Shown: positions 36,368 to 43,923 of the stretch, piece after piece | Position numbering within the stretch: position 1 is the stretch's first letter | How the letters are laid out: each line of letters starts with the position of its first letter | NCBI RefSeq assembly: GCF_018780585.1 | Contig: NZ_JADMJL010000008.1 | Coordinates: forward strand, 1-64,000 | Source: Methyloversatilis discipulorum | GTDB lineage: Bacteria; Pseudomonadota; Gammaproteobacteria; Burkholderiales; Rhodocyclaceae | Direction: 5' to 3' | Length of the DNA stretch: 64,000 nt | The notes under the pieces: model-generated | Seen by the model: only the letters and a program-made list of their open reading frames with translations | Databases searched by the model: none | Told to the model about the DNA's origin: nothing | Position numbers and translations under genes: made by a program

Positions 36368-37417
36368 CTAGGTATCCATTGGGGTGTCCTCCTCTCTGGT
36401 CTGTGCTTGCGCCTCGGATTCCTCTCCTCCGGCAGTGTTGAAGCATGCGTCCCATTCATCGGCGGTAATCAGACCCTCGGCAATGGCCCGCTTCCTCCTC
36501 TTCGTGACCGCTCCGGGTGTCACGCCGAGGGCCTTGGCTAGGTCTGCCTGCGTGCGGTGCTCACATGTCCGCGCCTCCGTAACCGTCTTGATGAGTTCTT
36601 CGTCTCCGGTCTCTTCCGAGCACCACACGGGCTGGGTGTCTGCTTCGGTGTCGGTGAGCCAGATTGTTTGATTGCGGATGGACGCATCACGGCGCCGTCG
36701 GTACTTCTCCCATTCGAGGTCTATCCCAAGGGCACCGGGAGGGACGGCCCGCGCAGATGCTTTCAGGCTGATGAGGACTTCAAACGTGGTGGCAAGCTTC
36801 GAGGAGCCCCGGAAGGTGCCGTTGTTCTTGCCCGTGTGGTGGATGAGGATGCAGGCGATACCGGCCTGCTTCATGCGCTTCAGGAACCGGACAATGCCGT
36901 TGAAAGAGGCTGCGCTGTTCTCGTCCGCACACTCCGCAAGGGTGCTGAAGTTGTCGAGGATGACGACATCAAAGCCTTGCTCCCGTGCCATCTGAATCAC
37001 GGTGTCCTGCCCCTCGGGTGTCCCGATGTCGGGGAACGGGGCGTTCATGTGCTGGGCCTGCTGGATCAGTGCGCACAGGTTCCGGGAGGCTGCTTCGGGG
37101 TCGCATCCTTGGATACTCGGGAGCAGCATCCGGGCGCGGCCGATGATGTCTTCCTCGGGCATCTCCCCGTCGATCAGGAGAACCCTTCGGGGCTTCGGTG
37201 CGGTCCAGCCAAGCAGGCTTCCGCCTCCTGCGATGGCAAGTGCAATGGCCTGCGCAAAGATGCTCTTGCCGGCCCCTGCGGGTGCGTAGATCAGAGCACT
37301 GTCAGAGGTGCGCAGCCAAGGCGAAAGGAGCGGCTCCCGTGGTTCGATCTTCTTGGCGAGCAGTTCCCCAAGTAGGGACGTGCGAAGTCCTCCCAGCGGG
37401 GGGATGGTTTGGGTCAT
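36368..37417 (-). CDS. RepA-like AAA ATPase / replicative helicase
   Basis: A 349-residue RecA-fold ATPase. Walker A is APAGAGKS (residues 45-52), Walker B ends at Asp155 in VVILDNFS, and HHTGK at 193-197 fits the arginine/sensor region of RepA-type hexameric helicases. The C-terminal 60 residues contain a helix-turn-helix (TQADLAKALGVTPGAVTKRR). Such AAA_25 proteins act as phage or plasmid replication helicases, often with a separate primase, not seen here. It precedes the hairpin-rich gap. Confidence 0.85.
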   Translation of the reverse strand: MTQTIPPLGGLRTSLLGELLAKKIEPREPLLSPWLRTSDSALIYAPAGAGKSIFAQAIALAIAGGGSLLGWTAPKPRRVLLIDGEMPEEDIIGRARMLLPSIQGCDPEAASRNLCALIQQAQHMNAPFPDIGTPEGQDTVIQMAREQGFDVVILDNFSTLAECADENSAASFNGIVRFLKRMKQAGIACILIHHTGKNNGTFRGSSKLATTFEVLISLKASARAVPPGALGIDLEWEKYRRRRDASIRNQTIWLTDTEADTQPVWCSEETGDEELIKTVTEARTCEHRTQADLAKALGVTPGAVTKRRKRAIAEGLITADEWDACFNTAGGEESEAQAQTREEDTPMDT

Positions 37418-37606
37418 GAGGGGGTAGTCCTTAGGTGGTCAGTGAGGGGCCGCTAAGGGAGCGGCGAGGGCGGCAAACGGGACAGGTAAACGAAAGCGTG
37501 CAGCGCAGATTCCCTCCTTTCAGTGGCTGCGGGGCGTGAACTGCTCTTTAGCTAGGGTGAGGGTTTACCCCCCGCGATTGGGCAAGGCGCGCCCCTGTGG
37601 CGCCTC

Positions 37607-38137
37607 TCAGGGGATAAAGGACACGCCGCGCCGAACCTCCGGAAGAAGCGCCTTCACGATGTCCTCCACGGTCCTGTCCGGTGTCAGCGGGGCGGCTACG
37701 GGCTGCACCTCGACGCGCCCCCGGAGGATTTCATCCACCATGAGGTCACACCAGACAGCAAACCGGACATCCAGCCAGCGGGCGAAGAAGACGGCCAACT
37801 TGGGGTGCGCCCAGGTTCCTCCTCCGTGCCCCTTCGTGGCCTCGGCAAGGAGCGCCTTGAGGGCGCGGGTCTCCTTGTGGGTGATGAAGGAGTGCTGTCC
37901 CTTCTCGAACTCGTTGATGGCGAGCACGACGCTGTGCTTCTCGTCCGCATTCAAATCGGTGTCTTTCCACCCATTTGGAAACAGCACCTCCACGAGGGCG
38001 CACATGTACTCCTTGGTCTCGTTCAGCTTCCAGAATTCCTTCAGCTCCTTGCCGAAGTACTGGGCCGCCTTGGTCATGTTGAAGTAGCCGTCTTCGCGGA
38101 ACGTGAAGGTGTGGCCTTGGTATTGTCTTCTATACAA
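37607..38137 (-). CDS. KilA-N domain protein
   Basis: This 176-residue protein opens with a KilA-N DNA-binding domain (FREDGYFNMTKAAQYFGK, THKETRALKALLAE, GTWAHPKLAVFFARWLD). The C-terminal tail is short. KilA-N proteins are common in phages and are thought to bind DNA. The start is TTG at 38137 without a clear ribosome binding site, so this end is uncertain. It is at the head of the leftward genes and is divergent from the SIR2 gene. Confidence 0.82.
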   Translation of the reverse strand: MYRRQYQGHTFTFREDGYFNMTKAAQYFGKELKEFWKLNETKEYMCALVEVLFPNGWKDTDLNADEKHSVVLAINEFEKGQHSFITHKETRALKALLAEATKGHGGGTWAHPKLAVFFARWLDVRFAVWCDLMVDEILRGRVEVQPVAAPLTPDRTVEDIVKALLPEVRRGVSFIP

Positions 38138-38140
38138 TAC
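38120..38140. promoter_or_regulatory. Inverted repeat at the KilA-N start (operator candidate)
   Basis: GTATTGT (38120-38126) and ACAATAC (38134-38140) form a perfect 7-bp inverted repeat with a 7-base spacer across the KilA-N start, 60 bases before the divergent SIR2 gene. It could be an operator controlling the divergent genes. Confidence 0.45.
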
Positions 38141-38199
38141 GCATTAGCGGCGCACAGCGGTCTCAAGGCGCAGATGATAACTTCCGGAACGGGTGGGCA

Positions 38200-39264
38200 A
38201 TGAAATCCATAGTGATTTTTGCAGGTGCAGGCGCATCTCGCGGGGTTTCCGCGAAAAAGTACCCCATGGCGGTGGATTTCAAGAAGAGACTGCCGGAAGG
38301 AGTGCTAAAGAATCCTCTCTATGTCGCTCTTGATAAGTTCCTTGCGCAACACAATAGCGATGGAGCCGATATCGAGCATGTCCTTTGGGAGCTGGCAATC
38401 TTAGCTCAAGCTTCGGAATACCTTACGCGCGTCGGAGGCTTTGGTCATTTCGTCCTTCAGCAGAACCTTTTGCAAAAGCTGAGCGGGTCAGGCCAGAGCG
38501 GGGGCGATTCAATAACGCAGCATTCGAACTTTAATAGGCAGGTTGGTGCACTAAAGGACCAAATCAACTCATGTGTATATGATTTCTATTCCCTTGAGCC
38601 CACAATGGAAGAGCTAATGGGGAGCTGGTTTCCATTGCTTAATCTAATTTCATCGTTAGGGTTTGAGAGTGTTGATATCGTAACCACCAATTACGATGTT
38701 GTTCTAGAGTCCGTCATGGATGGGTTGCCAGATGCCCCGTTCAAGCTACCCGCGACCAGCGGTAGATTTTCGTCCCTTGATGTGGATGCATGGCGCGGCG
38801 CCGAATGCGCGGGCCTGCTCACAAAACTGCATGGTTCCGTGGATTGGAAACTTGGAAACGGCGGTTCCGCCCTCCGGCCGGTTATACGGGTGGGCCATCC
38901 CGAGTTTGACGGGGATCATGGAAAGAGATTGATTCTATATCCGGGGTTTAAAGGGGCACCAGATTCGGAACCCTTCGGTGTTTTCCATGATTACTTTAGA
39001 AGAACTGCAAGAAGAGTTACTCATATTCTTTTCATCGGTTTTGCTTTTAGGGATGAATACATTAATAACATCCTCTCGATGACGATACCGGGAACCGCGA
39101 AGGTTGCTGTTGTCAATCCTGTTGAGCACTTACCGTCTTTGCCGTTTCTTCAAAACGCGCTCCACTTAAAGCAGGGATTTGGGCTTCCCGAAAACGGAAG
39201 CTTGCTATCAAGTGGCGGCATCGTTCCGTTTTCATTGAGAGAGGTTGGGGCTTGGCTGGACTGA
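38200..39264 (+). CDS. SIR2-domain protein, putative defence gene
   Basis: A 354-residue protein with the SIR2-like NAD-binding landmarks: FAGAGASRGV (GAGAS at 9-13), TTNYD (162-166), LHGS (210-213), FIGFAFRD (278-285) and VVNP (304-307). In several anti-phage systems (Thoeris, DSR and others) SIR2 domains deplete NAD+ upon infection. No partner is fused here. GC content is clearly lower than the surrounding phage genes. The start at 38200 encodes MKSIVIFAGAG. The length fits the single-domain SIR2_2 class with a C-terminal extension. Confidence 0.8.
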   Translation: MKSIVIFAGAGASRGVSAKKYPMAVDFKKRLPEGVLKNPLYVALDKFLAQHNSDGADIEHVLWELAILAQASEYLTRVGGFGHFVLQQNLLQKLSGSGQSGGDSITQHSNFNRQVGALKDQINSCVYDFYSLEPTMEELMGSWFPLLNLISSLGFESVDIVTTNYDVVLESVMDGLPDAPFKLPATSGRFSSLDVDAWRGAECAGLLTKLHGSVDWKLGNGGSALRPVIRVGHPEFDGDHGKRLILYPGFKGAPDSEPFGVFHDYFRRTARRVTHILFIGFAFRDEYINNILSMTIPGTAKVAVVNPVEHLPSLPFLQNALHLKQGFGLPENGSLLSSGGIVPFSLREVGAWLD

Positions 39265-39290
39265 TCGCGCCAGACTCTCCCTGGACCAAG

Positions 39291-39884
39291 CTAACTCCGG
39301 GTGCATAGTTCCCGCTTGTACTGGTAAAGGGTCTCCCTACTGATCCCGAAGTCCTTTGCAAGCTGCGTCATGTTCACCTTTCCCGGCTCCTTCAGGCGCG
39401 CGCGCAGGGCCTCCAAGCGTTCCCCCGTGAGGCTGGGCTTCCGGCCCTTATAGACCCCCTTCGACTTCGCTATCTCGATCCCTTCCCGCTGCCTCTCCCG
39501 GATCAGTGACCGTTCAAACTCGGCAAAGGCTCCCATGACAGACAACATGAGGCGCGCCATCGGGTCATCCTTGCCCGTGAAGGTCATCCCTTCCTTGATG
39601 AACTGCACTGCCACGCCCCGCCCGGTGAGGTCATCCACGATGCGCCGGAGGTCATCCAGGTTACGCGCCAGTCTGTCCATGCTGTGGCAGATGAAGGTGT
39701 CTCCCGCCCGTGCGTGCTTGAGCGCTGCCTGTAGCTGCGGGCGCTGTGCGTCCTTCCCGCTAGCCTTGTCCTCGAACTCGATATCCAGCGCCACGCCGTC
39801 TAGCTGGCGGTCCGTGGCTTGGTCAAGAGTGGACACACGGCGGTAGCCGATGCGGTGCCCTGCGGGTGTCTTTGCGGTGGTCAT
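39291..39884 (-). CDS. Serine recombinase (resolvase/invertase family)
   Basis: A 197-residue recombinase with catalytic Ser18 in YRRVSTLDQ, the conserved MDRLARNLDD and MLSVMGAFAEFERSLIRERQ E-helix, and a C-terminal helix-turn-helix (TQLAKDFGISRETLYQYKR). It is complete. It lies inside the element between the SIR2 and membrane-protein genes and converges on the SIR2 gene. It may act in DNA inversion or resolution, or mark a secondary insertion. No invertible repeats were found next to it. Confidence 0.92.
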   Translation of the reverse strand: MTTAKTPAGHRIGYRRVSTLDQATDRQLDGVALDIEFEDKASGKDAQRPQLQAALKHARAGDTFICHSMDRLARNLDDLRRIVDDLTGRGVAVQFIKEGMTFTGKDDPMARLMLSVMGAFAEFERSLIRERQREGIEIAKSKGVYKGRKPSLTGERLEALRARLKEPGKVNMTQLAKDFGISRETLYQYKRELCTRS

Positions 39885-40005
39885 GGCTGGGTGTCCTGAC
39901 GGGTGAAAGTGTCAGGTTTAACTCTAAGACCTTCGTTCACTGGATGTCAAGTAATTCAACATCCACCCTAAGCCGACACTCCGCGGGGTGTCTCCTGACG
40001 TGGCC

Positions 40006-40620
40006 TTAGGGTGTAGCCAAACCGGACGGTACTTGGACACCCGTTACCCGGCTTCGATGCTCGTGAGTGTTATAACGGCCGCGTTTCCCGTACATGCAAC
40101 GGTAATGAACCTCCAATCCCATCCAGTCGAACAGGGCTTGAACTTCGCCACCCGATACAGGGGGGTCGAGGGAGAGAGTGAAATCCGCAAGCAAGACCGC
40201 GTCCCCCGCCTTGATCGCGTGTCCTCCTCCGTAGGTAGCAAGCCAGCGGTCCGTACAGTAAAGACGCCCGAGCGCCTCTTTAACCACTCGCCGGAAATGA
40301 TTGTGGTCCCGAAGGCGAATTTTCTTCGCCCCGATGATTAGCGCTAGCGAATCCAATACCGCAGGACCCAGGCCATTGTTTTGCAGTAGCAGCCGGACGC
40401 GAACAGCACCAGGGTACTCGGGGTCCGCAGATTCCTCCGAGAAGACAGCAAGTGACGGGCTGACAGATAACCGGTTATGTGCCCGCTGAAGGTGGGCCTG
40501 ATAAGCCGTGAATGAGAGGGCGCAGAGGCTGATTACAACTTCCGGGCCGGTGATCCAGGCGAAGGCTGCGTTCCAGAGGGGGAGGGCGATAGCCCCTGCG
40601 GCTTCGAGATAGGAGGCCAT
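40006..40620 (-). CDS. Hypothetical membrane-anchored protein
   Basis: A 204-residue protein with hydrophobic stretches in the first 45 residues (ALPLWNAAFAWITGPEVVIS, LCALSFTAYQ), then a basic linker (QRAHNRLSV) and a soluble domain with immunoglobulin-like strand character (GAVRVRLLLQNNGLGPAVLD). I chose 40620 (MASYLEAAG). A longer frame reaches 40677. Such one-helix proteins occur with phage defence genes but no family is recognised. Confidence 0.6.
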   Translation of the reverse strand: MASYLEAAGAIALPLWNAAFAWITGPEVVISLCALSFTAYQAHLQRAHNRLSVSPSLAVFSEESADPEYPGAVRVRLLLQNNGLGPAVLDSLALIIGAKKIRLRDHNHFRRVVKEALGRLYCTDRWLATYGGGHAIKAGDAVLLADFTLSLDPPVSGGEVQALFDWMGLEVHYRCMYGKRGRYNTHEHRSRVTGVQVPSGLATP

Positions 40621-40882
40621 TGAGCGCACCTGTAATGACGACGGCGTGATTTTGCCCGAGAATGACATCCTCACCACAACCTCATCATTGCTGCGGAATC
40701 CATTGATGTCTGCGAAGGCAACCCAGCCGGGGAGCGGCCAAGGGGGTGGGGGAGGGTCACCCCCTCCGGGGGAAGTGACAGAGGGACGGGGAGGTGAATA
40801 CCCTCACGTAATTTTCTGGGAAATCTTTGTGCGAGCAGGAAGCACGAGTGTCGGCCTGATCTGAGGCCAAGAGGAGCTAGGA

Positions 40883-41626
40883 ATGGCTGAGACACCCAAC
40901 GGTGAGGAGATAGGCTTCGCACTCTTAGATAACGGCGCAGATTCCATCGAGCGTGCGCTCGCTTTGCTCGCGTATGAAGACGACTCGCCTAACAAACACC
41001 AGCGCTACAAGTTGGCAATAATTCTTACTGCGCACGGAATTGAAATGTTGCTCAAGGAGCGTTTGCGTAAAATACATCCCGCTTTTGTGTGGGAGAATAT
41101 CGACAAATACCCTTCTCTCTCTGCTCGAACTGTTGGGGCAGAACTTGCGCTTGAGCGACTGAAAACAATCGGGAAGGTTACGTTTTCCGAGTCGCATCTC
41201 AAGACCTTGCGGCGACTACGTGCGATGAGAAATGCTATCGAGCATTTTGGTTGGGCGGTGTCTGCAAAAGAGGCGGCCCAGATCGTGGGGGCGGGTCTTG
41301 GTTTTGCGATTCGCTTCGCCGACTCCCACCTAGGCTTTCCTTACATGTCATTCGACGAACCAAAGGGAGGGACTCTTTCAATATTGAGACAAGAGAATCC
41401 GGAGTTTGCCCGGGCATTCAAGGAGGATGAAGAGCATTGGAATGAAGCTTCGGCAGTTGCAGTTGAAAATCTTACGTGCCGTAGCTGCAAAGTTGAAGGA
41501 GCCGTAAGTATGCCGTCACAGGTGTGCATGCTTTGTGGCCATTTTAATAGCGATATATACAAGCGCACGGAAGATGATTGGTTGCGTCGAGAGGCGCCGA
41601 TTCCGGAAGACGACCTACCGTTCTAA
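40883..41626 (+). CDS. HEPN-like protein with C-terminal zinc ribbon
   Basis: The 247-residue protein has a helical region with RNAIEH at residues 116-121, matching the R-x4-6-H motif of HEPN ribonuclease domains. Four cysteines (199, 202, 215, 218; C-x2-C...C-x2-C) follow as a zinc ribbon (CRSC, CMLC), and the C-terminus is acidic. HEPN proteins are typical toxin or defence RNases. The combination here suggests a nuclease with a nucleic-acid- or protein-binding ribbon. The start at 40883 follows AGGAGCTAGGA. GC content is low, like the SIR2 gene. I found no antitoxin gene next to it. Confidence 0.65.
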   Translation: MAETPNGEEIGFALLDNGADSIERALALLAYEDDSPNKHQRYKLAIILTAHGIEMLLKERLRKIHPAFVWENIDKYPSLSARTVGAELALERLKTIGKVTFSESHLKTLRRLRAMRNAIEHFGWAVSAKEAAQIVGAGLGFAIRFADSHLGFPYMSFDEPKGGTLSILRQENPEFARAFKEDEEHWNEASAVAVENLTCRSCKVEGAVSMPSQVCMLCGHFNSDIYKRTEDDWLRREAPIPEDDLPF

Positions 41627-41778
41627 AGACTGCGTGGAAGTTGGCTGATTTTCGGAAGTAAGAGGCGAAGGCGCGCTGAGTTCTCAAGCTTGGCAAAGCT
41701 GCTTTGCTGTTTCATCTGGTCGGTTGCCCGTATCGGAATGACGAGGGCATTCCAGGGGAGGGGTAAATCAGTGCTTCC

Positions 41779-43053
41779 TTAAGTAATCATGGCTGGGAAG
41801 GGGTACGCCAGCTTCCCAACTGCCTTGGCCTTCACCTTCAGCGATGCGCCACCCGAATAGAGGCCGTAGGTAATGGTCTTCTTCTCATGTCCCACAATGT
41901 CCGCGGTAATGTTCTCGGGCACGGAAGCATTTTCTAGGAGGGTCGTAACGGTCTTGCGGATGGAGTGAAAGACCTTCGCCTCTCCATACCCTGCTGCGGT
42001 CTTGAGGCGCCCGAAGCGCTTTCCGATGGCGTTAGACCTATCGTCGTACTTGTTGAAGGTGAGCCCGGACAGGAGGTAGCCGTCCGTCGATGACTCTATA
42101 AGGCGCCCGACGAGACCATGGATAGCGGCGTGGATGGGGACTTGCCGGTTTCCCGCGCTGGTCTTCGCATCCTCTATGCGGAATGCGTTCAGGGATACAT
42201 CCGCCACCTTCAGGGAACAAATCTCTTCAATGCGTGCCCCCGTGTAGGCCGCGAGAGCGATCAGGTCGGCAAGTGGCTGATCTGCCTTGTCCCGTGCCTG
42301 CTGCCAGAGGGCGCACACCTCGGCAGGCGCGAAGGGCTCCCGGTCGGGAGTTCCCTTCTTGGAGGTCTTCGAGGTATTCCCATAGGGGTCGTGCGGCACC
42401 TTGAAGGGTTCGAGGTCTTCGCTTATGTGCTCCTCGTGCTGCACATGTTTCCAGAATCTCCGGCACCCATAGAGGATGCGCTTCCGGCTACTGCCGGTAA
42501 CCCCCGCGTCCGCCAGTTCCTTGACCCACGCCTTTACAGCCTTGGTGGTGATCTGTTGGAGCGTATCGAACTTCCGGACCATGAGATCGACGTCCTTGCG
42601 CATCCGGTCAATGTTCTTCTGTCCCAGCCCGGAGCCATCCAAGGCCTCCGACCACTCCGCGTAAAGGGGCTGCGTAGGGAGTTCTGTCCCAAGCGCGACG
42701 CGAGCGAATCGAACCGCTTCCGCTTCCGATGTACCGCCTTCCTCCAACTGCTCGGCGCGTCCAATCAGGACCGCCTCCAGCGTTTCGCGTTCTTCGCTGC
42801 CTTCGGGCATGCTCCCTAGTGCGTGGCGCCAGCGCATCGCCTCTTGGTGCAGCCCGTCAGGTTCCCCCGCTGTCTGCCTTAGCTGGGCCTTCCAACCCGC
42901 AATGATCGGCGCTGCGAGGTACTCCGCCTTTCTCTTGTCGGCCGTACCAAGGGACTGAATGAACTTCATCCGCCCCAGGCGGGGGCGAAGCTTCGCGGGG
43001 ATGTGTAGGGTTGCATACCAGAGGTTGCGCCGCCGTTCGATGTGGTTTGCCAT
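41779..43053 (-). CDS. int: Tyrosine integrase
   Basis: The 424-residue integrase carries the catalytic set Arg274 (TGARIEEICSL), Lys297, His363 and Arg366 (HSIRKT), His389 (GHEKK) and nucleophile Tyr399 (TYGLYSGG). The N-terminal part resembles the arm-binding and core-binding domains of P4-like integrases. It reads leftward from the right end and starts 131 bases inside attR. It should catalyse integration at the tRNA-Ser core and is intact. Confidence 0.95.
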   Translation of the reverse strand: MANHIERRRNLWYATLHIPAKLRPRLGRMKFIQSLGTADKRKAEYLAAPIIAGWKAQLRQTAGEPDGLHQEAMRWRHALGSMPEGSEERETLEAVLIGRAEQLEEGGTSEAEAVRFARVALGTELPTQPLYAEWSEALDGSGLGQKNIDRMRKDVDLMVRKFDTLQQITTKAVKAWVKELADAGVTGSSRKRILYGCRRFWKHVQHEEHISEDLEPFKVPHDPYGNTSKTSKKGTPDREPFAPAEVCALWQQARDKADQPLADLIALAAYTGARIEEICSLKVADVSLNAFRIEDAKTSAGNRQVPIHAAIHGLVGRLIESSTDGYLLSGLTFNKYDDRSNAIGKRFGRLKTAAGYGEAKVFHSIRKTVTTLLENASVPENITADIVGHEKKTITYGLYSGGASLKVKAKAVGKLAYPFPAMIT

Positions 43054-43097
43054 GGGTACGTGCCGGGAGTCGCCAAGGAGAATTCCACTCTAACGTA

Positions 43098-43121
43098 TTT
43101 ACCACACGTTTTCACCACACG
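43098..43121 (+). repeat. Right arm-type integrase sites
   Basis: TTTACCACACG (43098-43108) and TTCACCACACG (43111-43121), starting 13 bases apart, mirror the left pair. They lie between the integrase start and the attR core. Confidence 0.55.
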
Positions 43122-43183
43122 ACCATGTGCATAGTCTCCTTTTTCCAAGCCAGTTAAGGCGATCCACGTGGTGAGGCGGAGAC

Positions 43184-43201
43184 TCCCACCCTCTCCGCCA
43201 G
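43184..43201 (+). repeat. attR core of the integrated element
   Basis: An exact copy of TCCCACCCTCTCCGCCAG. It is preceded at 43175-43182 by GGCGGAGA, which is inverted to TCTCCGCC within the core (43192-43199), giving an 8-bp inverted repeat around the strand-exchange region. It is not a second tRNA because the remaining 70 bases are absent. Confidence 0.9.
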
Positions 43202-43210
43202 ACACCACAC

Positions 43211-43238
43211 AAAAAAGCGCCTCTCGGGGCGCTTTTTT
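43211..43238 (+). terminator. Original tRNA-Ser terminator, displaced to attR
   Basis: AAAAAAGCGCC-loop-GGCGCTTTTTT is a strong intrinsic terminator 10 bases past attR. It would have ended the tRNA-Ser transcript before insertion of the element. Confidence 0.8.
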
Positions 43239-43301
43239 GTTGCCCTCTCAGACCCTCACCTGCCGTCTGTCTCGCAGGCGCAGCCCTGGGGGGCGCGTCA
43301 C

Positions 43302-43781
43302 TCAGTGCGCGACGGCCGAAAGCAGTTCTTCCTTGCGCTGCTTCATCTGCTCGCCCAGTTCCGAGAGGTCGAGGTCGGTATCCTTTACCTTGGGGAACAT
43401 CTCGTTCTGCTCCTCCTTCACGTGATGCTTCACGTACTCGGAGAGCACTTTCACCTTCGCGTCGAACATTTCGCCGTCCGGTTCGACGTCCTTGATCTGC
43501 GCGATCAGGTCTTTCAATGACGCGTGCTCCACGGTCGCCTCGGGCACCAGCTCCTTGTCTTTGAGTGCAGCTTTTACAGCCGGATAGAAGATTTCCTCTT
43601 CGATCTGCGCGTGCACGTCGAGCTCCGTACAGATTTCATGCACGAGTTTCTTCTTCTGAGCGCTTGTGCGGGCGGCCTCGTACTGCTCGAACAGTTCGCT
43701 GACGTGCTTGTGGTCGGCGCGAAGAAGGGTCAGCGCCTCCTGCGATTTGCGCGGGGATGAGTTTGACGAATCGGCCTTCAT
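43302..43781 (-). CDS. Hemerythrin HHE domain protein
   Basis: A 159-residue four-helix hemerythrin-like protein. Candidate ligands are the His of RADHKHVSELF, the His/Glu of VHAQIEEEIF, the His of VEHASLKDL and the His/Glu set in YVKHHVKEEQNEMFPK. These are the expected diiron ligands of the HHE class. It may bind oxygen or sense redox and NO. It is the first host gene after the element. Confidence 0.9.
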   Translation of the reverse strand: MKADSSNSSPRKSQEALTLLRADHKHVSELFEQYEAARTSAQKKKLVHEICTELDVHAQIEEEIFYPAVKAALKDKELVPEATVEHASLKDLIAQIKDVEPDGEMFDAKVKVLSEYVKHHVKEEQNEMFPKVKDTDLDLSELGEQMKQRKEELLSAVAH

Positions 43782-43923
43782 GTCGGGAATCTCCGGTCAG
43801 TAGATGGGATGTGTGCGAGGAGCCTCGGCGGCGCCCGCCGGCATTCGCTAGCAAAGCGGGTGCCTTGCGCGCCGCGGATGGCTCACATCCTCTTGATCGG
43901 GCTGCGGGGCCGGTCGTGCGCGC

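Noticed and set aside
38200-39264. A canonical protein deacetylase (CobB-type)
   Set aside because: It lacks the zinc-binding Cys set of CobB and has the short GAGAS plus TTNYD form of defence-type SIR2 domains.
43184-43201. Second tRNA-Ser gene at the right end of the element
   Set aside because: Only 17 bases of tRNA 3' sequence are present; it is the attR core.
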